This document shows, piece by piece, positions 23,002 through 34,475 of a stretch of DNA of 64,000 bases. Position 1 is the stretch's first letter. Each line of letters opens with the position of its first letter. Location: positions 48,157,501 through 48,221,500 of the forward strand of contig NC_080557.1 in the NCBI RefSeq assembly GCF_030253575.1, in the 5' to 3' direction. Source of the DNA: Rhododendron vialii (Eukaryota > Streptophyta > Magnoliopsida > Ericales > Ericaceae). The position numbers were made by a program, and so were the translations under genes. Below the pieces are notes generated by a model. The model saw only the letters and a program-made list of their open reading frames with translations, had not been told where the DNA came from and searched no databases.

Positions 23002-26000
23002 CTACTGGGAAGAGCGAGTTTGAGAAATAGAGGAAATAGTCTCAAATTCAAGTACGGCATCCGGATTGATTGCCCTTCCCTTCAAGAACTTGGAGTACCA
23101 ATGCGCGGAGAGTTTAGGGTATCTTTTCAAATCCTTGTCATCCATATCCACATAGTACAAGCCAAAGGCTGAATTGTAGCCATCCAATAACTCAAATACG
23201 TCCAAGAAGGACCATATGAAATACCCTCTTGCATTTGATCCATTCCTTCAATGATTAAACAAATTTAAAGAAAGAAAACATTAGGGCAAAATAATGAAGA
23301 TGAAAAACCTTTGATAGTGGTGGTAATTCGAATTCCTATCCTCTTCTCTTTAACCATAATATTTCCTTACAGAAGGGTTTATGCATAAGTCATACGTTGT
23401 TATTTATGTGTTCAGGTTTTCTTCATTTGTAGTTCCATGCATCAGATTCTATCAGCCAAAACATAATTTAACCCAAAATCCCGGGAAGAAAAAGACCTAT
23501 TGGCTGCTATATATAGGCTTTTATCTACACGGATGAACTTGATTTTAAAATAGACATACCTCAAAGCATCAAGCAGACTCCCGATGAAACCACACAAATA
23601 CTTCACCCTTGGCATGTCATCCAATGTTGAACTATGTAGTGTTTGTAGACCTATCAAAACAAGTGGGAGGAGTCTCAATAACTACATGATCATTACACTG
23701 TCACAAAAGAAGCTAGTAAAGAAGTTCTTAATAAAGGTACAAGAGTCAAATGTTAAGTGTAAATGAAAACAGGAAACAGTGAAATGTTATAAGAGTGAAA
23801 GAGAATCATGATGATGTTTCATAGCCCTTCATAGAATTCTCTCTTTCGTACCCATTAGATCACCGAATTCCTCAAACTTCGGTCAATGGGATATCAGTAG
23901 CTAACATTTACTATATCACATATTTAAATGAGACATGGAGAGGGAGGGAAAGAGAAAGAGGTACCGTTTTCATGGATGTAAATAGGAGGGTTGCCATAAA
24001 CTTGCTTGAAATACTCCAAAACTTCAGCCAGACCCGAGAATGTGATGGGTAACTGAGTCAAAAAAAAACTGATCAGTAGAATGAATAATCATGAGAACTT
24101 TAAAAACAGCTTCATGAATTTCCTCCGTTCCTCACCTGATCTGGTGGTGTATCACCATGCACAACTGCAACAATAAAAAAGATCCATCAATCAGACATTA
24201 CTGCGTGGACACAAAATCTTCATATGTAAATCAGAAAACATTGATTGAAGCAAGAATTAAATCAAGCTCATTTGTAGTCTTAATCGAGTTTGGTAAGTAC
24301 ATGGAGTAACATACATATCATATCGGCCGCCATATCTGCATTGAAGTCCCTGTTGTCCATTTTCAGTTTGTTTGGATTGTTCTTGATGTAACCTGTGAAG
24401 TAATGGTTAACACCTACGAAGTCAAATGAACCTTTGACTTGTTTGGATTCAAGGTTGCTGAAGGCTGGAATTCTTGTGCCTGCATTCTTCTTCACTATGT
24501 CAGGATAGTCTCCAAATACAAGGGGATTGACAAACCTGCAGCAACCATTGACAAAAGAGTGATCAATAACGTTTTTAACATTCAGGGGAGTTTCGGTTCA
24601 AGAAAAAACTTTTTTTTTCCCGAGGATTTGAAAACATCTTTTTGGGTTTTCCTTAAAAACTGATTCTTTCTTCAAAACAAACTGGTTTTTTCTTCAAAAT
24701 AAGTTCTTAAAACAAGTTTTGGATTCTGTTAAGAAAACAAGATTCGTGAAAAATGTTATGATTCTGAAACAGCAACCAAACAGAGGCTTCCATATGTGAA
24801 CATACATTAATTCAAGATGCATAAATCACTTTGTTGTTTGCGACTCACCACCCAATCATAAAGTCTTTGGCTCGTTGCGTTGCTACAACATCCTCTGTTG
24901 CATTAGTGTAAGGGACAAACCAATAAGCAAAGATATTTATTCCTATGAATCCTTTTTGCCTGCCCTGTAACATAACATCTCCCCAAACAATTACGGTCAT
25001 TTTTTCCCTCATTGCCACCACAATTAAAGGAGAGGAATTTTGTTTCCTTGAGAAATATAAAGAACAATAGCTATACTATCTCTTGTAATACCTGGTACTT
25101 GTTCTTGTACAAACTTGCAGCCGATGCATGAGCCAGCAAGATATTATGGGCAGCAATGTATGGCTCAGACGAGGAGTTGCCTTTAGAACAATTCGCTATT
25201 CCAAACGGGGGAGAGCATCGCGTTGGGGGTGTAAATCCCACATCATAACCTCCCAAAACAAATACATTGGCCTCATTAAAGGTATTCCAATACGAAATCC
25301 TATCGCCAAATTGTCTGAAGCACACATCAGCATATGCTGTGAAATCTTTCCTGCACCCACAAATAGGCGATTTCCGTTACATCAAAAATTGCATAGGTTG
25401 TTTGAATAGCGTAAAGTGATAAAGAAGAGAATGCAAGTTCAGCACCATACACAACTTTTCGACTAATCCATCCTCCGTATTCATCTTCAAGAGCCTGTGG
25501 TAGATCAGAGTGCACCAGTGTAACATGTGGTTGGATTCCTGTTTGATATTTACTGCAACATAGATCAGTGGGAGAGAAACAAAGCCGGAAAGAAGTGATA
25601 CATGGACTCTTCTACGCACTCGAAAGCACTATGTCCGACGGATATGACAAGATTAAGGGTGTAGGACATGTCCAAGCCTATACCCAACATTTGGACACAA
25701 ATCCCAGCATCCTAAGATTCAAGTTTCGGAAGGCACGAGGTTTTGACACGCACCCAACTACATGTAACATAGTGGGAGAGCTTAAAGAGTTTTGAGGTGT
25801 TGTTTGGTTACTATATGAAATTACTTTTTTTTTTCTTTACAGAAAAATAGATGCTGTGTTATTTCCTCTATTAGTTAGAACATTCAAACGCTAAGCAAAC
25901 ATTAGCGAAAATGTTTACGAACAAATAAGGCTGACCATATCTGATTAGTTCATTGATGAAGTTGTTGTAGTATTCCAAACCCTTTGGGTTCACTGGTCCT

Positions 26001-27973
26001 CTTCCATCTGGTTAAGAAAATATGCACTAGCATAATAAGCAAACCAGAATTTGCTGACTGCTTATTCAGTTAAAATGAGACATAGTTAGGTGATCTTACT
26101 AGGGATAAGCCTTGACCATGCTATGGAGAATCTATAGGCCTCCAGTCCTGTTTCCACCATTAGTTGTATGTCTTCCTGCAATAGATTTATTACCACCACA
26201 TCAGAGAGAGAGAGAGAGAGAGCAATTCAAGCAATAATGCAAAAAAAAAAAAAAAAAACACCTTGTACTTGTGGTACCCATCGCATGCTATGTCTCCAGT
26301 GTCTCCATGCGCATTCCCTGAAGTTTGAGTTCGAACGATTGTAGTTTTTCAAGAGAAATACTAAGAAATTGTAGACTTGTCTTAGCAAAACACTAGCAAT
26401 TGTTGATCTTCCAATGAAACTGTTTCGATTAAAGGATGCATGACAAACAGATTGAGATGGTGTAAGGTAATGGTAGTGAAAGAACCTTGACAAAATAAAG
26501 AGGCCAAAGTTTCAGTGTACACTTTGCAAATCTTGATTTCTTTGACTACCGTAGAAATTCAATGCGAGAATGCATAGACAAGAGTGTTATTTTATATATA
26601 ATAAATCTTCTATCTCTATCAGAAAGAAAGAAAGGAAGGAAAAGGACCCGACCATCATGAGCAAAGGTGTCCCAAATGCTTGGAGTCCTTCCATCTTCGA
26701 ATGCCGCTCCCTCAACCTTTTATTTCCACAAACACAGACACTCAATCTCATTGAAATCTACTTTTCTTTCTGCCATTCTATTGTACATTCAACTTTGACA
26801 ACAGTGGATGTAGACATGTTCCGAGTGAGCAAGTAATTCAGAGGCGCCTTCTGGACTTGGAGTCCCAAGGATATACCCGTGTAGGAGATAGGCATGCGTT
26901 ATAAATCAAAATGACTCTTACTCAAACATCAAATCAATTCAAGGCCATACTCGAAGAAATTCTGACCACTAGTTGGAATCGTTTTACATTACTAAGTTAA
27001 CAGTAATTTCCTTTCCTTTCCTTTTTGCTTTTTTTGTCGACAGTTTTGACTACAGATTTGAGCCATAGTACAAGTTTATAAAACATTAAAACCGCTTGAT
27101 TTTCAAGATCTATGTCAGAGCCAGGGGCTGCTCATGCTCGCAGCACATTGCAATGCTTGTCAACAGATTGTGGAAAGCATGCAGCGGGGCATGCCCACAC
27201 GGCAAACATGCTTGGCTAACTGATTCTCATGCCTAATGCTAGCATGTGGCTAGTGATGTTATGTTGGCGTTCCACAACAGATGCCAAAAATGTCCAGAAT
27301 GGATATAGAATACAGCATGCAAAAAATTTCAACTTGGAGGAGCCATCTCACAAAACAAAAGACAAATCCATGAGGCCAATTTGTATGGTTCCCCAAAGCG
27401 GCCAATACATATAGGTGAAGGCAAGACCGGTGTTGTCAAAATCTCACGATACGTTTAGAGGTAAAATCAATACGTTCCTCTAATCGTACCTTATCATTAA
27501 CAAAATCTTACCATACGCATACAATACACTGTTGTATCTTACGATCAAGTAAGTTTAGACGTAAAACAGATACATAAGCATCTCTTACATTTAAGTAAAT
27601 ATTTTTGTGATACTCATACAACCATGTTATACTGTTGAAGACGTGAAATTTTGTATCATTGGAGTTTTCTTTTATGACTACTCTGTTTAACGAGAAAAAC
27701 GATACACAATAGTGTATCCAGTTTTGACAACATTGGGCACAACTGCTACTTCAAGACGGGCAGGCGGTTTGACGTCTTGCGAATGAAAAAGGGACGAAAA
27801 TCAAATAAGGAAAGCATATATACCTGGTAGGCAGAGGTCCCAGAGCCGAAAACAAAGTCAGGCGGGAAGTCATGTCTGCTGAAATCCTCAGCACAGAAGA
27901 CTAATACTGCCCCTGGGGCTGCTAAGTATATGATCAAAAGAGATACTACAGGGAAAGAGAGGAGAGACACCAT
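23002..27973 (-). CDS. Beta-glucosidase, glycoside hydrolase family 1, copy B
   Basis: Thirteen exons of the same sizes as copy A: 27824-27973, 26653-26716, 26262-26317, 26100-26175, 25936-26007, 25451-25538, 25092-25350, 24849-24964, 24315-24535, 24136-24164, 23965-24052, 23560-23650, 23002-23245. They join to 517 residues with no stop or frameshift. An N-terminal hydrophobic signal peptide is present. The acid/base Glu is in TFNEANV and the nucleophile Glu in IYIHENG. Most differences from copy A are single substitutions (for instance [11 protein letters not shown] against [11 protein letters not shown] and [14 protein letters not shown] against [14 protein letters not shown]), so both copies look under selection for function. 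A poly-A tract abuts exon 3 in its intron, and intron 8 contains about 150 bases that copy A lacks. Substrate unknown. Confidence 0.93.
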
Positions 27974-27994
27974 ATTGTCCTGTTTGGTTCAACT

Positions 27995-28478
27995 TCAAGC
28001 TCATACTCCAGCAGCTATATATGGAATATTACCTATCCTTTGAAGAACCCATTCCTTCCTTGTCTGTTTTCATCCATTCATTTATTATCACAAGGACAAA
28101 ACCCGAACGGCTCTTTAGTGGTCTGATTCTTTACACGAGCCAAAGAACTAATCCTTGTCTTTAACTGTGAAAGAGATTTGTGACATTGGGCTAAAATATC
28201 TAGCTACGGCTAAAAAATCTAGCTATTCACACAATGTCAAGCTCGTACTCTAGTAGCTATATATGGAATATTACCTATCCTTTGAAGAACCCATTCCCGC
28301 CTTGTCTGTTTTCATCCATTCATTTATTCTTACGAGGACAAAACCCTTACGGCTCTTTTGTGGTCTGATTCTTTACACGAGCCAAAGAACCAATCCTTGT
28401 CTTTAACTGTGAAAGAGATTTGTGACATTGGGCTAAAATATCTAGCTATTCACACAATATCTAGCTGGGGCTAAAATA
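27995..28478. repeat. 242-bp tandem duplication in the promoter of copy B
   Basis: The unit at about 27995-28236 is repeated at 28237-28478 with few changes (shared words include GGAATATTACCTATCCTTTG, GTCTGTTTTCATCCATTCAT, GTGGTCTGATTCTTTACACG and CTTTAACTGTGAAAGAGATT). It starts about 22 bases before the ATG, so the whole proximal promoter is present twice. The single equivalent upstream of copy A lies at about 20105-20290. Confidence 0.85.
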
Positions 28479-30901
28479 TCTAGCTATTCAGAGTGGGCGT
28501 AGAGAACGAGTTTCAATTGCTCGCAAATCTTGGTACTCCATCCACCCTCAAGAATGTAACTGATGGGTCCGACTCCGGCGCTCATTTCACGCTGCTTTTG
28601 ATTTGCCTAGGCTAAACAAGCAAAACATATTCTTCTACTTCTTGGGTCTTTCTATTTACAGTACACGCTAAACTAAAGAAAATGACAAAAACAGACACTC
28701 CAATACGCTTTTTCCACTTTTCAATACATTTCACATTATATACATTTTTTTTTACATATTTCATTACACTTTTTCAACCTTAATGACGTCCCTCGTCTTT
28801 AACATTTTCCTTCTGATCCAAACATAGCATCAAATCACTTGAAGAAGTTGTCTATGTAATCATCCAAACGTTCTGAATCTAAGTTGGATGGTGTTTAGCG
28901 TGCAAATAGTGTGATGTGCATTCACCGGCATATTCTTCATGGGAGAAACAACGAAATCAGAAGATACGAAGTTGGTGAGCATTATGCAACTTCTCGGAAC
29001 TTTTGGAGCCAACTTTGAACAGTGCATTAACCATCCCTGGCCCAGCTCGTACTCGTAATGTAGGACAATGGACGAGAACTTCTAGCTAAGGCTCCACAAA
29101 TCAGGCTCCCCCAAACATATGAGAAGGCATTCTTAACCATAAAAAAAAATGCTTTTGAGAATCCAGAACTAGCTCAGCTCAGTTGAATTGGAACTCCACG
29201 GGAATGGAATTCCAGCGCAGACAGAGATTTGACGACTTTTTGAAGCAAGTAGATTAGTTTTAGGCTGCTGATTTTGCAGATACAGGAAAACAGCAATTTG
29301 TGTATAAAGCAACCATGGGAAATACCAGGTAGCATTTGTGCCATTCATTCCACGGCACCCAACTGAAAGAAGAAACAACAGAGTACTGAAAGCCAAGATC
29401 ATCATCCAATATGCTGTTAAAAAACAAGATCATCATCCAATATATTATGACATTCAAAGAACCTAGGAGCAATGAGCAGTTATCATACTTCATCAACAAG
29501 TCTATGTCCCTTGCTCCTTTTGTCTTGCCTTCCAGAAAGACTCTAGCCAGGAATAGAGAACAGAAATTCAACCATCTAAAGTAGGGGGTTGTGGGGAGAA
29601 CAAGGTGTTGCAACTTGCAAGTTTTCAGAAAGGAAGGCATATGAAGCTGAATTAAACTGGGGTTTACCTGTGTCAATGCCATAAACTAAATCCATGCCAT
29701 ACAAAAACACAAATAAGCACCACAGATTTTGGCCTCTAATTCACATAGGAGCCCAGAAACCGTGCATTTCAAGAAGGGCAATTTCTTTCCAATATCTGAA
29801 CTGATAGTTACATGCAAATATGTTGCTATTGTTCTCCCAACGCTGCAATCCTTATGCAGAGTGTCCGTGAAGAAATTGGTAAGAGCTGTTAGAATGCGTT
29901 GGTATATCCATCAAAACCAGAATGCCAAAAGACGTTCACCCACCAAGAATATCTAAACTGGTCCAAGTAACCGAAAAAACAAGAAACAAATAAAGAAAAA
30001 AATTCTCATGGTCCAAAAGTTGTCCAAATCTAAACTTTGCATCTGGAAAGAAATCCTCAAAACGGACCTAAACACCTTTATGGAAAGATGGTATTAAGAT
30101 GTCAAGGCTAACCAAATCCATGAAAAGATCCTAAATCTCTTTGATATCTGCAGAGAAAATTTAGATTCTCAAACGTTCTATTCACTGTAAAACCACATGC
30201 AAAAGTTGCAACTGAAACCACGCGGAACATTCTTCTAAGATGTCAACTGTTAACCATATCTAGAGAAAGATCCTAAATCTCTTCCAAATCTGCAAAGGAA
30301 ACTTAGATCCTAAAACATTCACTTCCGCATGCAAAATATAAAACTATAGAGCCACATACTTTTGGGGCTCAAGTCATAAGATTCCTAATTTCGTTCCACC
30401 TCAATGACAGCAAAAGTAAAGAACGAACAAACGCTGCAATTGCTCTGAATTTACCACAAGAATGCAGCAATTGTTAGGAAGCAGTAGCTATCAACAATTA
30501 CGAATCAAGCAAAAATTTTGATGAATTACTGAGCAAACATGGATTATGACATAAACATGGCAGTAACACAATCAACATCATCAGCCCACTAATCTAGCCT
30601 CTTCCCCATTCTCAAGCAGCATCACTGGCTTCAACATGACGTCACCAACCCAAGAAAACAAACAAATCTTCCACGAAAATAAGAGCATCAAGGCAATAGG
30701 AAAATTCAAAACACACCATTCTCTGCTGAAGTTCAAAGCAAATTCGTCAAGGCAAATAATTGAAAGTTAAAAACAATACCAATAGTAACATTAAAGAAAC
30801 AACAAGCCCATAAAGAGAAGATCAAGTACAACAATACATCCGGCAACAAATCTTTAGAACAATCCAAATCTAGCCAATACTATAGATAATGAATAGCCAA
30901 T
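28479..30901. other. Region between beta-glucosidase B promoter and the EID1-like gene
   Basis: 28840-29290 is the second copy of the sequence at 22140-22700, marking the right end of the tandem duplication. From there to 30901 the sequence is AT-rich and not coding. The part next to 30902 is probably 3' UTR of the F-box gene. Two related stretches near 30090-30150 and 30235-30300 (CCTAAATCTCTT with GATGTCAA) suggest a small internal repeat. Confidence 0.45.
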
Positions 30902-31918
30902 TTACGTGTATAAAGGCCAATTCGTCCATGCCCCCGAGACATGCCCATTCTCACACACATAAGCTCGAACAACCGGATCCCCATCATCGTGGTACCCGAA
31001 CACCCTCCTCAAACAAAACGCCGAGTGCAAGTCCCAAGTCTGATTGCATGAGCAAAACGCGCAATTCAAATCAACCTTGCTCCGGTTCCCGTCATTTATC
31101 GTCCTCCAAACCCTAGACTTCTTGAAGTTCTTGAAAACCCCCCTGAAAAGCATGTAATTCCGCTTCTCTTCCATGTGCACGCAACCGGGCCAATCACAGA
31201 TGTACAAACAGTCCCCTCTGAACCTGCTCGCCAGCAACTTGTTCCCCTGCTCCCGGCTCAGGTTCCAAATCCCTGACGCTAAATGTGACCTAAGTGATCT
31301 GCATATTTTCCTTCTCTTAAAAACAGGAAATTGGCTCTCACAACCCCTCCTAATAGAACAACCACCCGTTTTGACATTTTTGTGTTGTTCTACGTTAATC
31401 TCGGTTTGTCCAGGGGATTCAGAGGTGTCGTAAACGGTGTCGTAATACAGATCGTCAAATAAGGTCCAAGAACGATCAGAACCAGAAATAGTTACCGACT
31501 CAGAATCATTATTATTACCGTCGGTTTGGCTGGTAGACGGCGTCGTATGGGTGAACAATCTGGGGCTGACGTGGTAATTCTCGTCGGGGCCGAGCTCGCG
31601 TTCGAGGCCGAAGTCGGAGTTCTCGAGGAGGATGCCGGCGTGAAGGAGGCCGGGGCAGCAGACGGCGAGCTTGTGGAGGGAGGCCCAGCCGCCGGGAGGG
31701 GCGGCGGCGGCGGAGGGTGCGGCGGAGAGGAGATCGGAAACGACGGAGGGGATGGTTTGGGAGCACTTGTTCTTGCAGCAGGTGTGGCGGATGAGGGAGG
31801 AGAATTTTGTGGAGACGCAGGCGAGGCGGGCCCAGTTACGGGGGTCGTCTTCGAGCTTGCCGAAGATGTTGAGGACGACGTCGTCGGAGAGGTTTGCGAA
31901 CGGTGTGTCGGCGGCCAT
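30902..31918 (-). CDS. EID1-like F-box protein
   Basis: Intronless reading frame of 338 residues. An F-box spans about residues 8-50 (LSDDVVLNIFGKLEDDPRNW). A low-complexity Ala/Pro stretch follows near residue 70, then an acidic Ser-rich linker. The conserved C-terminal half has paired Cys/His (CDWPGCVH, CAFCSCNQTWDLHSAFC, CENGHVSGAW) and ends LPLYT-like (NWPLYT). This layout and ending fit the EID1/EDL group of plant F-box proteins, substrate receptors of SCF ubiquitin ligases; EID1 dampens phytochrome A signalling in Arabidopsis and EDL relatives act in ABA-related control. Which paralogue this is cannot be told. The ATG at 31918 directly starts the family-type MAADTPFANL N terminus. The 5' leader has a GA tract (31931-31951). 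GC content is clearly higher than in the flanks, as usual for intronless plant genes. Confidence 0.93.
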   Translation of the reverse strand: MAADTPFANLSDDVVLNIFGKLEDDPRNWARLACVSTKFSSLIRHTCCKNKCSQTIPSVVSDLLSAAPSAAAAPPGGWASLHKLAVCCPGLLHAGILLENSDFGLERELGPDENYHVSPRLFTHTTPSTSQTDGNNNDSESVTISGSDRSWTLFDDLYYDTVYDTSESPGQTEINVEQHKNVKTGGCSIRRGCESQFPVFKRRKICRSLRSHLASGIWNLSREQGNKLLASRFRGDCLYICDWPGCVHMEEKRNYMLFRGVFKNFKKSRVWRTINDGNRSKVDLNCAFCSCNQTWDLHSAFCLRRVFGYHDDGDPVVRAYVCENGHVSGAWTNWPLYT

Positions 31919-33097
31919 TTCGTGGCGAGGGTTAGAGAGAGAGAGAGAGAGATTGTGTGGGGAAATAGAGAATTGGAGGCCTATTATTGCCTTGGGTTGG
32001 GGTTGGGGTTGGGGGTGTGGGTTGGGAAGAATTGGGATTGAGAATCACACAACGGGTTTTTATTTTTATTATACTCTGTTGGCTGCTGCAGCCTTGGAAT
32101 CGCACATGACCCTTTTAAAATTGTTCAGCAAATATACGGAAGTACACAGATTCAAATACTCTACATGTGCTTGGAGTCGTCACATGTAGATACGAATGTG
32201 TGCGTCATTTTATACGTGGAAAAATTCTAAAATCAGCCCACTAATGAGTATGTGAATGTGTATTAAAGGTATTAAAAGTACACAGAAATACGTATTTTTC
32301 TTGTCTTCTAGTGTGTTTATCGTCAGCCCAGTAGGCTGACAATAGTAAGACCGTTTTCCCCTTTTTTTTAATCTCCTTCTAATGCTTGGTGATTGGTGTA
32401 ATTCTTTATTTATTACCTAAAAGAATACATGTAATTAACAAACGCGGAAGTTGGGCATCTTGAGGGTCTCTTCAGACAATCAAAATGTATCTTATGTTTA
32501 TCGAATGTGGATGTGTTTTCAGATTCATTGAATGTGGTGCAAGATCTCGTAAGCTATTGGGTTTTTCATATTTTGGTTATGAGCAAAATCAATTTTATGG
32601 AGTAGTAGAAGAACTCGTTAGGGTATTATCAAGAAAGGGGAAGGGATATCCAACCCACCAACCTTTGGTTGGATGAAAAAACAGAAAAGAAAGAAAGAAA
32701 ATTGGGCATGAAAAGCCACTTGATTTTCCATGAATTGATGAGTTGTTTCATTGCTGGAGCACTCCAAAGGTCCCTCTTGTGGTGTATAAATTGGGCATCA
32801 TGTTTCTGTGTTCTTCATCAGTTTTTCCGAATTCCATATAGCTATACTCTTGATATTGTTCTTTGAGTGAGAGAGGCAGATTCAAGTTTGGTTCATAGTC
32901 TTCGGCGTTATTCCAATTATTGTGATTTTAGCCGTTTTATCATGGGAGACCAAACGCCGGTGCAACCTCCAACACTCTCGGTGAGGCAGCGAATATGTCT
33001 TAAGGAGATTGTTCATACAGGACTCGGTTCACATATCATTTTGTATTCTGTTGTTGTAATATATATTTTAGTTTGTATTTTATGCAAACTATTTTGT

Positions 33098-33998
33098 AAC
33101 AACCCAACCCGAGACCCGACTGACCATGGACCCTATTTCGCCTTGAAAACTTGGCCTTACAAGGTAGACATAATTAGAATGTGACATGTAGCCTTAGGTG
33201 GGTTTAAAATATACCAAGTGAAACTATAGCTTCAAATCAATGTAGGTTTAAGTACTCACTTTCTGCCAAATCTGGGGTATTATAATATTTCCCTTACGGT
33301 GTAACGTCCTCGTTGCATAATTACAACAATCTTTTAATTGTTGGACGGAAGAAGATGAGGGGAAAGGAGAGTCGAACTTACTGATGATTTTTAGGAAGAA
33401 AAGTGGTTGGACGGAATGCACGGGATTTGAGCATCCAACCGAAGCAATTTGGTTTTTGTCCGCTTCGTCCATGAAAGAGAACAAAATATTCCTTCCATAG
33501 ATTACCTCTAAGAGTTGAATGAAATGGATGGATGGACCTTTTTGCATCCATGGAATTTCAAGAATTCACAAAAAGAAGGCGGCAGATGACTGGTGAGGAG
33601 TTGTGTACGTAACTGCCAGAAGTTTGAACGTGGGGCATTGTGTGTGTGTGTCGTGTTTTACTTTTCTGCCCATTTTGTCATTAGGTGCAGAAGTTTATTT
33701 AACCGTAAATCTTTTTTTTTTTTGTGTGGGGTATTTTTGGAAGGGCAAAATGTGAGTCAACCTCAAAAAGGTGTTATCACTAAAGGGTGCTCTCCCTTAA
33801 TGTATTAGAATGGAGAATATATATTAGAATAGATACCATTACTACTTAAGAAGGTGACATGTAGCCTAAGTGATTGTTAAATAGTACAGTATATCAAGTA
33901 AAACTTTAGTTCCCAACCGTTGTGGAATAAGTACTCACTTCTCCTTTTAAAAAAGAAAAAAGCACTCACCTCCCCCAAATAAATATGGGATATTACAC
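33098..33998. repeat. LTR-like direct repeats, degraded
   Basis: The block at about 33180-33290 (GTGACATGTAGCCTTAGGTG...AAGTACTCACTT...GGGGTATTATA) is repeated at about 33853-33998 (GTGACATGTAGCCTAAGTGA...AAGTACTCACTT...GGGATATTACA). TGTAACAACCC at 33098 and GGGATATTACA at 33988-33998 are imperfect inverted ends of the LTR type. A target duplication is not evident, so the element boundary is uncertain. Confidence 0.4.
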
Positions 33999-34274
33999 TG
34001 TTATATCTGGAAATTCACCGTGAGTACATTATTAATTCCCAACAAATTGGAGATAGTACTGTTACATTAGAAACAAAATTACACATGGGTAAATGTTTGA
34101 GGCATTCTGTTTCATCTATGTACCTAAATTCAATATATCGTGGAACGTTTGACAGTTTGATACATGTGTATCTGAATCTATGTTTGTATATTTTGTATGC
34201 GTGTTAGTTGGTTCTGTTCATTAAACATAGCCTTGTACAAAGAAAGTAATATGTAGCTTAGATTTAGTAATGCA

Positions 34275-34475
34275 TAGCTTTCAAGAAGTTGACCCGGTAG
34301 TCAAGACCTGGGACAATAGTTTATTCTCTTCTAATGTCTGGAGTTCAAAACCTCTCATGTATCCTTTGGGACCAGTCCATACGGAGCTTCGCTATGGCTT
34401 TAATTGAGACTCCTGCTTAGACAGTGGGATTGGTCCCCATAATTAATCGATGTGCACGTTAATTGACCTGCATTC
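34275..34475 (+). repeat. Degraded SINE, resembling the plant Au family
   Basis: TGGTAGTC-like A-box sequence (about 34294) and GGAGTTCAAAACCTC (34341-34355), a B-box-like word, precede GACCAGTCCATACGGAGCTT and GTGGGATTGGTCCCC...TTAATCGATGTGCACG. The latter resembles the 3' half of Au-type SINEs as I remember them. Ends are approximate. Confidence 0.45.

Noticed and set aside
31526..32189. Two overlapping plus-strand open frames of about 170 codons opposite the EID1-like gene
   Set aside because: They lie antisense to the GC-rich first third of the F-box gene and show only Gly/Ala/Glu-rich shadow composition. The minus strand has a recognisable family.
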